This document shows, in pieces, positions 48,401-59,845 of a stretch of DNA of 64,000 nucleotides (positions are counted from its first letter, which is position 1; every line of letters begins with the position of its first letter). The DNA is from Laccaria trichodermophora (Eukaryota > Basidiomycota > Agaricomycetes > Agaricales > Hydnangiaceae). The stretch is from NCBI GenBank assembly GCA_018417955.1, contig JACTVC010000004.1:1612001-1676000 (forward strand), in the 5' to 3' direction. Both the position numbers and the translations under genes were made by a program. The notes beneath the pieces were generated by a model. That model did no database searches. It saw nothing but the letters and a program-made list of their open reading frames with translations, and had not been told where the DNA came from.

Positions 48401-49758
48401 CCCTTCTTCGCCCGCTTGAACGAACCATCAGGCAGTTTGCATTTCTTGTTCGACATCAGGTGCCCGCCCTGGCTAAACGCCATGCTATCGAGATCCACTG
48501 TCCGTTTGGGTTGTACGATAGAGCCAGGCGCAACGGTGGCCGTCTTTGGAACCTCGATCTTGGGCTCATCAACGTCCATAGCGTCAGAACGAGGCTTCGC
48601 TTGCCTGTCACCCGCCAGCTCTCGAAGAATCCACCCAACTCCCTTCTCGCGCATAGCAACCTCGACGTTGACACGTTCATCCGCGTCGCTGCGCATCAGT
48701 TTGGTACACCATACGACGACGTCGCGATTTTTGAGGAATTTGGCGGTGATGTGGAAGCTCTGGAAGTCAAAGAGTTCCATGAGCTGATTCTCGCAGTCAC
48801 GGGCGCTGGATTCGGATCCAAGAATGCTGAGGACGGAGGTGGTTTTTTCTGCCGCGGTGACAGGGTCGGGGTAGACTTCGGATATCTGGCGTTGAACCCA
48901 GAAACCGTCGATGGAATGTGGGGAAACAACGTCCTTATCAACTTTGACCTTCCGTGATGAGTCGCCTCCTATGATAAGCTCCTCCCCCACACCATCCTCG
49001 ACGGTTCCCTCAGGAGCAGCTTCCTGTCCCTCTTCTTCTTCCTCCGATTCTTCGGCAATCTCGAAGCCCTCCTCATCCTCTTCCTCCTGTTCCTCCTCGT
49101 CGAAGACGACGGCTACTCCAACTTCCTCATCAATCTCAGCATCCTTCTTCTCCATGTCGGGATCGGCCATAGACTCGTCTTCAGCATTGTAATCTGTTAT
49201 CTTCTTCGAAAGGCTGACGAGCTGTGAGAACTGCTCGCTCGGGATGGGACCAGTAACCTCCTCAATCTCCTTCTTTTTGTCGAAATCCTTCATCCCCTCG
49301 TTTTTGAGTGTCTCCAGCACCGAATCAGCAGCACTCCGCACAATGTCCTGCGCCTGGTCACCGAGCGCAGTGTGAACGGAAGACAGAATAAGTTCGTAGA
49401 CTTCCCGCGTTTCCGCGGTCCGTGGACGATACGTGAGGCCTTCAACATCTTGCGTCGCCTCGATGATGTTCGCGTACCCAAAGCCTGCGGCAGTTTCGAG
49501 CTTGCGTTTGGCCGTCGGCCTCTCAGACCCATCGTTTTTGTCGGAAGACTTTTTCTTCTTCTTCTCGAGGTCTTTTGGGGCCTGTCGTACGACTCGAGAG
49601 CCCATTTCCCGAACGTCAATTCGGCCAGCAAGCGAAGTTGGCGCACCATCAGGCTCCTTGTCTCGACGCGGCAGAGCTGACCTATCCGCCGTCAAGACCA
49701 GCGACGAAATAGCGCCATAATTGTAGCCCGAAAGATCTGGTTTTCCGTGGCCAGCCAT
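42432..49758 (-). CDS. brr2: BRR2, U5 snRNP DExH-box RNA helicase (complete copy)
   Basis: Unwinds the U4/U6 duplex during spliceosome activation, acting in the nucleus within the U5 snRNP. The first exon (49758 to about 48200) encodes [15 protein letters not shown], an N-terminal extension with a long acidic stretch, and ends at the P-loop CAPTGAGK. Cassette 1 continues in the next exon with [33 protein letters not shown] and [12 protein letters not shown], followed by a Sec63 region. Cassette 2 has [10 protein letters not shown], a degenerate box II reading ADEVQL, SLTGETS and [15 protein letters not shown], then the second Sec63 region and an acidic tail ending at 42432. The catalytically strong first and weaker second cassette are typical of BRR2. 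Introns are short and no lesion was seen. Fragments A and B derive from it. Confidence 0.95.
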
Positions 49759-50009
49759 CGTTGTCGTCGACGTGGGCGTAAAGAGTTGTTGAAAATTCTG
49801 AGCGGAGCCGAAACAAAATAATCATTAGGATAATACATAATACTGAAAAATAATGCAAAATACTCCTCCTTCCGAACGCCATCACCACAACCCTCAGACT
49901 CTGGCTATCCCTTCTCAGAAAAGTATCGGCTTTCTTTGCAGGAAAAAAATTAGCTCCTGGACTATATTTATATTTCCTGTCTTTATTTGGCGCGAACACT
50001 GAATTTCCG
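49759..50009. promoter_or_regulatory. Shared divergent promoter region of brr2 and the E(z)-like gene
   Basis: Only 251 bp separate the two start codons, which point away from each other, so the 5' regions of both genes must lie here. Short T- and A-rich runs are present, but no element can be assigned with confidence. Confidence 0.7.
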
Positions 50010-52672
50010 ATGAATAGTTTCATCCCACAAGATGTCGACTCACTCGCAGAGACTGCCAACCTTGTCTGCAGAGTTTCGGAAACGGTTAGCTCGGAATTTT
50101 ACGCTTGGGATAGAAATTACTGTCAAGAAACTCTCCGCTCGCTTCTGGTAAAGGCCCCAGCATCCCCCCGTTATCTAACGAAAGAAACCGGAGGCACACA
50201 TGCTCAAACGGCTCGCAAAGGGAAAGGCAGGAGTCGCCCCAAGCGCGTTGAGGAAGAATTCGAATTTCTTGACATCACAGATGGTCTGGAAAGCTCCGCG
50301 ATTGTTCCGGTTGAAGTGGTGAATTTCGATGAAGCGCTCAGGCCTTACCCAAGCTATGAAACATGCACGCCCCTCATGCGCAGCATTTGTGTTGGCGATG
50401 ATCCCCACCTCATGCCGTTCATGCCGTTCTCTGACGACCCAGAGTTCGACTATATGTCGTACAATGAACAATATAAGTTTTTCTTGTGGCAAATACCCAA
50501 TCGAGACCCAGACTGTGCGTATCGTCTTCACTTACATCGGCATTAAGCGTGCATTAATTTTTTATTTATTGCCGAAGTGGAAGTTATCGTTGTTGAAATT
50601 GCACGCAGGTTACATTCAGAACATCAACTGTCCTTGGAGGCAAGTGATCAAGTTGCCGTCCTTCCACTTCAATTAAACCGACTTGTTGGTGTGAGTCGTC
50701 GGCGGTAAAATTCTCATTACTATCACTGTACTCCTCTCGCTCAATACTATGACTCATAGTGATTATCCAAAATGGCTTGATTCCGAGCAAGCGACTTGTC
50801 TTCCGTATGAGCCCCCCTTCTCCACGGCCTCAGAGCACCCCCACGGGCAGCTTCCCAATCTTTTACAATACTTCTGCAACAATAGCAACTGCCTAGTCGG
50901 TTACTGTACTATCCATAGTACGTTTGACCACCTCACATCCCAGCAGCCCTCATGCTCACCACCGACTTCTATCAAGACGAAGAAATACCCATGCCTAATG
51001 TGATACCCCCTTCGGTTAGAAATAATGTGCTTATAGCTTCTGTGGAAAAACCATGCGGAGCCCTGTGCTTCGTGCTTGGCGGCGTTTCCTCCTCGATTGC
51101 AAGTACAAAAGATTCGTCGCCTTTTCGCTAACAGGTCTGATGAGAATCCAGCCCTCCGTGTGGACGGAAAGCGAGATGCAGACGCTGAGAATTCTCATGG
51201 ACTACTCTCCCGACATATTACCATGCGATGCCGCTATTATCTGTCGTAAGCCTTGTCGAGAGGTAATAATTTGCCTTCACTTGGCTACTGAAACCGAAAA
51301 TAACTCTTCGTCCCGCCGCAGGTATTCAAACACCGTCAAGATCCGCCAAAGACCAAAAAGAGCATCGGAAAGGCAAAACCAGTTACAGGAACAATAGGTA
51401 CTTACCCACCTGTCTCAACTCGACTTTCCACTCCTCTAAAGCACACCTAGATCATGATGCTAAGACATTTGTTCCGTGCGTTGATCTACCCACACCTATC
51501 CCCCGACCCTCAAGCTCTGATAATTATAACCAGCGATTATCCATGCAGTCACCCAGGTCCATGCGATGGACGAGCAGATTGCGCTTGTTTCCGTAACAAG
51601 GCGCACTGCGAAGTTGCTTGTCGCTGTGACCTTTCTTGTACGTTACCTTCTCTCTCATCAATATCTTCTTATAATGAAATTACCACAGGTCCGCGCAGAC
51701 GGCGGGGATGCCATTGCAAGAAAGATGTGACCAGAAAGTTGTGTTACAGCGCAAGATGCCCCTGCTACAGGGCGCATAGAGAGTGTGATCCAGTTCTTTG
51801 CGTGGATTGCGATGCAAGGCATGTATTCTCGTCCCCATCCTACGCCGTGAATGTTATTGATTTGGTTCATGTTAGATGTGGAGGTATACCCGTACGAAAA
51901 CCTCCGGTCTCAGAGCTAACTCGCTTGGCATGATCCAGATACTGCATCGGCCGCCTGCCAGAACGTCTCTCTTCAGCAAGGACACTTCAAGGTACAAAAA
52001 CCTCTCTTTACTTCACGATCATCCTTCTGATCTCGCCCAGCGCACCGAAGTCCGTCAGAGCCGGTGGGGCTTGGGTCTTTTCCTCGCAGAACCCGCCGAG
52101 AAAAACGATTTAATTGCAGGTATTGCCCCTCGATTCTTCCAGATTGGATAACTTCATGACTCTCCGATTTCCTCATAGAGTATACAGGGGAGTTAATATT
52201 AGATCCCACCCGAGAGTCACGAGAGTACGTTTTTCCTTTTTTTTTCAACATCTTTGAAATTTGACTGTGGCGAACTGACGCTCCAACGCCCAGAATCGTC
52301 GCAACGCATAGAAACCGCAACTACGTTTTCGAGCTGAATTCCGCTTTTTCGCTCGATAGCGGGAGTGCTGGAAACGAAACAAGGTATATAAATCACCAGA
52401 CTGGAGAACTGGCTAACTGTACTGCGAAAAGTGAGTGGATTTATCATTTGCACCCGTCCTCCTTTCTAATCCTGTCGCAACAGTTCGACTTGTAAACGGG
52501 GAACACCGAATTGGGATATATGCCTGTAAGTTACAGTGATAGTCGCGTATTGCCGCTTATGCTTCATTTCATAGTGAGAAGGATCAAGCCAGAGGAAGAG
52601 ATCCTCTTCGACTATGGGTCGCATTTCTTTCAACATGGTTCTCAAAGAACTGCTAAACCTGTGGACGAATAA
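50010..52672 (+). CDS. Enhancer-of-zeste (EZH2/KMT6)-like SET-domain histone methyltransferase
   Basis: Likely catalytic subunit of PRC2, methylating histone H3 on Lys27. The first exon starts MNSFIPQDVDSLAETANLV and includes the basic stretch ARKGKGRSRPKRVEEEFEF. After several short introns comes the CXC cysteine cluster (about 51540-51830: CSHPGPCDGRADCACF, CHCKKDVTRKLCYSARCPC). The SET domain (about 52050-52640) has EYTGELILDPTRESR, a YINH...ANCTAK segment corresponding to the cofactor-binding NHxxxxNC motif, VNGEHRIGIYA and ILFDYGSHF with the catalytic-site tyrosine. Order CXC then SET at the very C-terminus is diagnostic for E(z). N-terminal domains are too diverged to name by eye. It ends GTAKPVDE-like before TAA at 52670-52672. 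Exon boundaries are approximate. Confidence 0.88.
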
Positions 52673-52785
52673 ATTATTCTATCAAGTAATTTCAAGCACT
52701 GGCATGTAAGAGAAATGAAGAGATGCATGTATACTAGCTTTGAGCGGTGCCTGTACTCGAGGAACGATAGGTGTATGAATTACCA

Positions 52786-54905
52786 CTACATTGCCTGTCT
52801 TTTCGCAGATTCCACCAGTTCGCCCTCCACTCCAGGGTCCAACAATTTCCCGCCCAGTCCTTCACCAACTTCAAGTTCCTGAACTCGTCGAGCCGCAACG
52901 CCATGTTTATTCTTATAAAACACAATATCGCCTTCATCTTCAATAAAAAGACACTGCGTGAACGACCGATACAACGCGTAGAAGGCAGGCTGAAAGAAAA
53001 CATTCAACAAAATCAGCAACCCGTTTTCATTGACAAAAAGAAAGGCCGAACCGTAGAATCGTAATTATAATCTTCCTTCAACACGCCTTTGATCGCCTTC
53101 GTAATTTCAGGTCCATTATCTGTGACGCAAAAAAATGTCAGAGAGTCGGAGATTTCAACATCATGAACGGAGGGTACGCACAGAAAGGCGCTTGAATGAA
53201 AAAATCTACAACATCATCAGACACCTCAGAAAAAGAAAAAATGAAATGGCACTCACGATGGGCGACGTGATCATGGCTTATATTATGGAAGAAAAACCTT
53301 CCGATCCAGCCAAGGAGGGGTCTATCAACGGTAGCGGCTGCGCCTCGTAGAAAGGTCCATTCCTTTTTCCTGTAGTGCGGGATTGTGGGGTCTGAGTGGT
53401 GGAGGTATGTGAACATGACTGTTCGAGGTAGCCGTTAGGATTAGGGGTCGAGAAGAGGGCGGTGGACTTACCGATCCTGATCATGATGTGTTATTTTGGT
53501 GGGTTAAAATAATGGAGTTGCGGGAGGAAGTGACGTACCAGTGATTCGCGAGCTGTAAGGTGTCCGTTGAGAGGAATTAACAATAGTGTTGAAGGTTTGG
53601 ACTTACGACGTAAGGAATGAAGTAACACCACAAGAAAAAATCACGGCCTAAAAATACCAGAACGGTCGCGGTGATGCATAGACCAAGGTTAGACAGGATG
53701 ATATATTTTCCTGCGGCCATACCACTTGATATGAAGAAATACAAGCAAGAAGACAAAAACCACACACGTTGCGATGGTCTGAACAGCGGCGAACTGGGGC
53801 TGAAATGATTGGTCCCCTTGGGATATGCCGCAGATCCCATGGCATTTCGGCTTTACTCATGATCCAACTATCAGGCCAAAATCAAGTACTGGAGAAGGGA
53901 AGGCATACGCACGTCAAATATATCCACCATCCGCTTTTTTTTTTTTGAGAACATGAGCATGCAACCCCGGAAACGACATTGAAGAGGGAAAACGCACAAT
54001 CCCTGCATGACAAGCATGTGAAGCAATGTGTAAAGCGGCGTCTCCTCAAAATTCTCCAAGTAGTCCGCGGCAGTCGCCGTCTTTTGGTCTGGTAAGCCTG
54101 GGAAGGTGGAGCGCGGGTACGGGACGTAGTTCTCGTCTCGTTCTATGGATGAAGTGGCTTTCTAAATGCCGGTTCGGTTTTATTTTGGTGTGCTTGACGT
54201 TGTAATGAGAAAATGGGTGACGTACATGATGAGTGTGGTGTGTCGAGCGCCATGCGAAATATGGGACGAAGAGGTACTAATTGTTGTAACGCGCAGTAAT
54301 CAATATCGGAGTCATTCAGAAGTATATCGAGGGGACTCACGGAGTGAAGTATGAACCCGATGATATTATTCAGAACGACGTTGTCGTATAACGTTCCGTG
54401 ACCCGCATCATGCCCTATTTATTAAATTAGACACTGTCATCGTCGTCAAAGGTGGAGAAAGCAACTACCCAGACAAAATATACCAGCGTTCATCAACCCC
54501 TGGAGCCACCAATACGCTCCCCACATCCCCGACTTCAATAGCGATCTCTTCCACCCAACGGAAGCGTAGCCCCCAAACTCGGTCCCTGGAATAAGAGATG
54601 CGAACTTATACAAGAGGAGGGAGATGGATAAGTCCCGGAGGATGTACAGTGTTGATGTAAGTGGTCGTCCTGGAATTATGTGAGCCGAGGTCGGTACCAG
54701 TTGTGTAGTTCGGCAGGGGAGTACTCACTTCGAAGGAGATGTTTTGGAACGGCGTCGTGAATCTCTTTCAACGTGACGGTCGGTGGTGTGAATGGTTTGC
54801 GGAGTCTAGTAGAATGGTTGAACCAATAAGTCGTCCGTCGGACGCAGACTGGAAGAATGAACGAACGAACCTTGTTTCGTACTCTGGCCCATTCCGGAAA
54901 ATCAT
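52786..54905 (-). CDS. Delta-12-type (omega-6) membrane fatty acid desaturase
   Basis: A di-iron membrane desaturase of the endoplasmic reticulum, expected to convert oleoyl to linoleoyl chains. Start chosen at 54905 ([12 protein letters not shown]), splicing to [19 protein letters not shown], the usual N-terminus of this family. The three histidine boxes are present: [12 protein letters not shown] near 54410, WRSTHHTHH (near 54235) continuing after an intron with [14 protein letters not shown], and [11 protein letters not shown] near 53260. Other family landmarks are [28 protein letters not shown] and [13 protein letters not shown]. The C-terminus has [17 protein letters not shown], and the stop is at 52786-52788. 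At least six introns are present. It converges on the E(z)-like gene with about 110 bp between stop codons. Exact regioselectivity (delta-12 or bifunctional) cannot be told from sequence. Confidence 0.88.
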
Positions 54906-55029
54906 TTCTGAGTCTGAGAGGGGCGTAAGTATTTGGGTAGGTAAGGCGCAAGTGGATGGGTCCTTGAATCCTCTTAAGTGTATCGCCACTTTATGCTGCC
55001 GCCTGACCATGGTGTAGTGAGGATCCGCA

Positions 55030-55404
55030 CCCTTGACTAGTCCTCCACGCGCTTCGGCACTGCCTGAGTAGGTAGTAAGTAGATCCTGATTGATCCACTG
55101 CTTCCATGGCATCCTCGAATCGGTAGTCTTGAAACGCCCATTCGAGGAACGCGTCCTCCGGATTAAGAAATTGAGCACCAGAAGAGGATACTTTGATCGG
55201 CTTGTCCGTAATAAGTTGTTATGTTTTGGCTCGAGATGCGTCCAGATCGCAAGCTTCGATTTAAACGTCCGGCGGCTTTCGGGAGTCGACGTGATCACTG
55301 TGGTAGTGGAGAGTCCGAAAATCTGTTGAAGTAGATACTCCTTACGGCTCGGATTCTGAGTACTCGTCAAAAACAAACTTGTCTTGCAATGTTATTCTCA
55401 CCAT
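55030..55404 (-). CDS. Possible small gene or gene remnant upstream of the desaturase
   Basis: On the - strand, MVRITLQDKFVFDEYSESEP starting at 55404 is followed at once by a GTAAGG donor. About 200 bp later there is another protein-like stretch (SSGAQFLNPEDAFLEWAFQD, then YRFEDAMEAV) near 55100-55180. I could not join the pieces with phase-consistent splice sites without meeting a stop. It could be a short unrecognised gene with an unusual intron or a decayed one. The family is unknown. Confidence 0.25.
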
Positions 55405-56374
55405 GAGGAAGTGATACGTCAGTACTTATGCAGCGGGAAAGTACATACCGCGTGTAGCTGAGCACGTATTACCCGTGGACCATTCTAGGGTAGGGTCAAT
55501 CGGCGCGGTACTTCAAGCTTCAAGTTGAGGATCACAGTGGTAACGAACATCTGCGTCGAATATCACGGACATCGCGTTTACTAAGATGTAAAATTAGTGA
55601 GAGGGTTTGATATCCGGCTGATCTTGGAAGCGAGAAATTGCTACCCGATTGGATCCACATTTTGAGTAGCAATAGTAGGACTTGTTGAGTAGCAAGTAGT
55701 AGGACTTGGTTGGGCGCGAGGTTGGAAAGTTTCAAGTTTGGATAATAATGAACTAGAAATGCAAGCGAAGATGACTTCCGAAGTATAACTTGACCAAACT
55801 GTGGAAGCGTGTCGAGCAAAAAATTCAAAAGATGAGCTATGTACCCAATATTTCATTTGTTCTCCAAGATTTACCATCTAATGTCTGTTCAATCACGGGC
55901 CTTGCGCTTTCTGATTGCTTTCTGACGCTGAACAGGTACATTCAGCAGCTAATTTGTATCAGCAGTTCGATCGGGAAGATGAGGTGGCATCTGGCCACAA
56001 TGACTGATCGCCCAGCGGCATGGGCATCGGTGGTGAATCCATGTTGCTCAATGCGAGGGTGGTCGGAGGTGTTCGAGTGCGGAGGAGGAGTTGAAGGGGG
56101 AGCGTGGGAAAGTCTCCTGGTCACCCAAATTCTCAATCACTCGTACTCGATGCAGATAACAGCGCCAGAAATATTTCAGCATTTCCAAAAATCATCGACA
56201 TTTCTGGACTACTATCGCGGGTTTGATAATTTTAAAGAGAAAAGCTCCTCAGTCTGAACGCCGCTGAAAAAAATTATGTTCACCAACACGTTTGAATAAC
56301 TCATGGACTCCTAGGACATCTCTTGTTTAGGCTGCCCTCCAAAAAAAAAAGGTGTGGAATGACTCGGCTACTGA
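55405..56374. other. No recognisable gene
   Basis: Frames of 98 (- strand) and 155 codons (+ strand, 55790-56257) overlap here. Neither shows a known motif or splice-supported continuation, and they are antisense to each other. No repeat shared with the rest of the window was found. Confidence 0.4.
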
Positions 56375-56467
56375 TGGGGGCATCGCGGATTGAGCGCGGG
56401 ACCTTCAGAATCAAGCTATAGAGAGTCGCTTTCAGTCTGTTGTTCTCCCAATTGAGCTTATGTCCCC
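56375..56467 (-). pseudogene. Degenerate tRNA-Phe-like copy
   Basis: Parallels the tRNA-Phe at 56577-56658 but with decay. The acceptor pairs GGGGACA with TGCCCCC and has one mismatch. The D stem is GCTC/GAAC, the T loop starts CTC instead of TTC, and the T stem has lost its outermost pair. The anticodon loop reads CTGAAA and is followed by a longer intron-like insert (about 20 nt, against 9). It is therefore probably a non-functional duplicate about 110 bp from the intact gene. Confidence 0.7.
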
Positions 56468-56576
56468 TTTACCCACTAAAATTTTCCTATACGTAAACAA
56501 CATGCAGAATCAGAGGAATGAAGAAAAAAAATTATGAGCTCCTAAAATCCACGAAAGAGCGGACGATAAACGGAAA

Positions 56577-56658
56577 TGGGGGCACCGCGGATCGAACGCG
56601 GGACCTTCAGATCAACATTTACTTCAGTCTGCTGCTCTCCCAGCTGAGCTATGCCCCC
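56577..56658 (-). tRNA. tRNA-Phe (GAA) with a 9-nt intron
   Basis: Read on the - strand: acceptor GGGGGCA pairs with TGCCCCC and the discriminator is A. The D arm is GCTC/GAGC with loop AGCTGGGA. The T arm CCGCG-TTCGATC-CGCGG is perfect. The anticodon loop is C-T-GAA-G, then the intron TAAATGTTG in the standard place after position 37, then A and TCTGA. The outermost anticodon-stem pair is a mismatch (G-A), the rest pairs. Length 82 = 73 + 9. Confidence 0.9.
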
Positions 56659-57109
56659 TTCTCAATTACAGCCCATGTACCTACAATGTCCTGCTTGACG
56701 AGAGTTCGAAGCGTAACACTTGATAAATGATTTATGAGGAGGCGCCTTAAAGAAAATGGATAATCACATTCATCACGAGTCAGGCGAACAGCATATATAA
56801 AGTCGAAAACAGGAAAGTAAATACCTGGTGTGTACTCGTATGTGCATTATTCAATATACGTAGCTGTCGTGTCACGATTAATGACGAGCAGCTATCTGGG
56901 TCCAGGACAAGGGAAGGTAAATCCGCATAGCCATAGAAGGAGCGGTAACTCGTAAACTGACCAAGAAAAACACGCTCGCGATCGGGGCCCAACACCTTCA
57001 ACACGCTCCTCATCCCCCCGCCTAGCCAAAAACGCACTGAAATCTCTCGACCTCTTCTCCCCTCTTGCGTTCCCAACTCTTGCGAAGCTTCAGGCCTCAA
57101 TGGGAACCC
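56659..57109. other. No recognisable gene
   Basis: 5' side of the tRNA-Phe gene. A 106-codon - strand frame (56780-57100) has no known motif. Nothing else is seen. Confidence 0.4.
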
Positions 57110-58720
57110 ACCACCGCAGATAGGGGCCCAACAGCATTCGACTGAAAGTGATCATCCTCCAAATCAGTAAACCTCTGCCCTTGCTCGACGGTACTGCTAA
57201 CGATCTGAGCCTGTGTATGCGCGTTGCTGAACGCGAGTGAGGAAGGTGATGGAAGGGAGGGCGACTGCGAGAAGGTGTTTGACCTTGAGAGTGTTTGGAC
57301 TTGAGGCCACCAGGGTTGGGAGAGGTTGGTGGTGATGAGCTTGGTCAGACGCAAAGGCGGAGGTACGGCTCAAAAAGGACCGATTACGACGCTTCCTCCA
57401 TTCGAGTGAATGCCGCGATTTGACTTTTTGCGCGCATAGAGACCTCCCTGCAGGTTTGCCTCTTCGTCGTCTTGCCCTGCTGGAGGAGGAAGGGTGGCTA
57501 CAAAGTGCCCGGAGCCTTCTTTCGATTGCTGGGATTGAGAGGGAGAGTGGGATTGCGAACGAGAGTGAGATCCCAACGAAGACATAGCCGTAGTCCCCCC
57601 ACGAGCCCACATGTTGTGCAGCTTGTCAGGACGCGCGCGGGGGATGCGGCTGATGGGGGGGTTGTACGGCTCTGGCCGTTCTTCTCCTGATGATGCCGAG
57701 TTGGGCCATTGATTGGTGTGAGAACTTAGAGGAAAACACGGGACGAAGACAGGGCAGGCATGAGCCCAATGCAATTTGGGCCGTGTCTGTCCATGAGAAG
57801 GGTGTTGTCCTTTGGCAGGAGAGGTTGTTGCGTTGGGAGGTGGAGGGAAATTTGAAGGGGATGTAATTGTGTCGTGAATTCACCGCCATTCAAAGGACGT
57901 GTTGTCATTGTGCAGGACTCTGCGGAAGGTGGGGTCAGATTAATCCCTTGAATAGCGAGTGAAGCAGGGCATACCTTAGAGAATCAAAGATCATCGATCA
58001 TCGATCATCCGTAGCCCAGGAAGAACGTGGAGTGAGAAGAAGAAAGAGGTCGTTCAAGTTCCAGCCTTGGCTGGAACTAGAGAAATTGCAAAGTTGAAAA
58101 AGGCGTAGAAATCGGTATTCCACAGCTGTTGCGTTGCATCCGTGTCTCCAAGGACTGAGTACTTCGTACTGCAAGGCACATGCTGAGCGCTGAGCTTGAG
58201 TACTGAGTACTTGAGTTCCCGAAGCCAGAGACAGAGTTGCAATACACACCTTTCAAAGATCCGCTGGGTCCATCCCTCCCAATTCTCAACCCTTGGATAT
58301 ATCAACCATACCTCTCCAGACGCGAATCTTCAAGGCCCGATGCAGTCATCGACTCCGAATCCCTTAGGCGGTGATCACCTGAACTTCTAGACCTGATCCG
58401 TGAATTTGAGAAAACGAGCTACTTCATGGCCTTGCTCGTTTGAAAAGCTGGTGCGACTCGTCGATAGTGCAGATTCTTGGGTACTGCGTTGATGGTGGTG
58501 GAAAGAAACAACGAGGAAGACAAACGGTGATCAATATGAATTTGATCGACGTCAACGTCGTCCTCGACCATGGCTACCATCATCATCTCCGGCAACTTCT
58601 ACAGTTCGCCCGCTTGGGATTGACACTCAATTTTCTCTTTAAAATTGAGACTCGAGCTGCCCAGCTCTCTTGCTTGACACTCACTCAGGTGAAAGCGCAA
58701 TCAATTACTCACTGAGTCAC
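57110..58720. repeat. Module M, third copy, inverted and internally rearranged
   Basis: On the - strand, 58700 down to about 57310 follows the order of 4839-6400 in unit 1: the block with DHHHHLQL-like coding, the splice-like segment ending TTCCGCAG, a Ser/Pro-rich part, SGEERPEPYNPP, and GGTTAMSSLGSHSRSQSHS. The block around 57175-57305, with TGCTCGACGGT and GAACGCGAGTGAGGAAGGTG, instead matches the units in + orientation. Relative to the units, one part is therefore inverted. Divergence from the two unit copies is clearly greater than between them. A GATCATC microsatellite (about 57987-58011) lies inside. Function unknown. Confidence 0.6.
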
Positions 58721-59690
58721 GATGTCAAGCTCACAGGAATCGAAGGTCCACCGCACCAGGGATGTACGATGCGGGATGAGTCTATAGCAACCAGTACGTA
58801 TCTATCCATTCATATTAACTCAGCTCCTTTTTCAACCCTCGTCTCTCTCCGTCAGTAAGGCCATGTCAGTCTCGGAAACCCTGTCGCCGCGTCAGCCAAC
58901 GCTCAACTGAAATGAGATCGACGGCTGTGAATATAAAGGCTGCGTATGCGACTCTCTTGTTGCTGAAGTTTACGGTACGTGCCCTATTTCATCAACTTGC
59001 TGCAAAATGCCCATCACACTTTCAGGACGACGAACAATTGAACGTAGGTCTTCACGGCGCAGAGGAGAGCAACCTGTGCTAATGTTCTCCATGTGCTGTA
59101 AGGCCCATGTCGAATCTTGGAGCAACCCAATCACTGAACAACGTTGGAACGAGTAGGATCAGAGTCCCCCAGCCGTGGAAGGATTGCACGTTATTACGAC
59201 AGCCTTTCTTGCTCTTGGTACGACATAACTGGTCCCTCTTGACGATGAGCTAATGGGTTGGTCCTTTGTAGGATTCGGGACGTGGCGAGGCCCTTGCACA
59301 GATCACCCTTACGGCTCCATCGTTCGTCGGATGCCGTATGGCTACTGTTTCCTCATTCAGCTGCGGCACTTTTCGGATTAGCGACAACAATATTTGTGAA
59401 TGGAGAGTGGGGATGCCGGGCAATTCGAGGTCAGTGACAGAAATGGAATCAAAACGACGGGAAGTGAAGCGAGGATCTGCTGGTCGTCATGAACACCTGG
59501 TTTAGGACGCTGGGTTATGTCCATCCGCTCGTCTTTTGCAATTCTATATACTTAATATTCTAGTATCGTCTCCAGGCTGGATTTGATGTTGTTTTGAATA
59601 TGTGAAATAAAATGCCGTACTCTCTTCTCTTCGTCCCGTTCTGTCTTTTGGGTTCGTTGACCACGCTTTTTCTGGCGTCTCCTTGCTGAC
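58721..59690. other. No recognisable gene
   Basis: Frames are short and interrupted. No match to the spacers beside receptors A and B was noticed until about 59700, where the homologous 5' flank begins. Confidence 0.4.
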
Positions 59691-59845
59691 TTGACGCTCA
59701 ACCACGCTACTGCGCGTGGACCTCGGACCGCTGTTCTTGTTGGGTCCAGGCTTCGACCAGGAACATCAGCTGACCCCGTGAAGCGGTCCGTTACCCATTC
59801 TGAAAATTGGCGCCGCGCAGCATTGGCTTTCTCTTCTGAACCACG

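Noticed and set aside
52771..53064. 97-codon + strand frame ending in a Lys-rich tail
   Set aside because: Antisense to the C-terminal exon of the desaturase, which shows the family signature.
57985..58015. GATCATC tandem repeat as a possible regulatory or origin element
   Set aside because: Only about three units. It looks like an ordinary microsatellite within the rearranged module copy.
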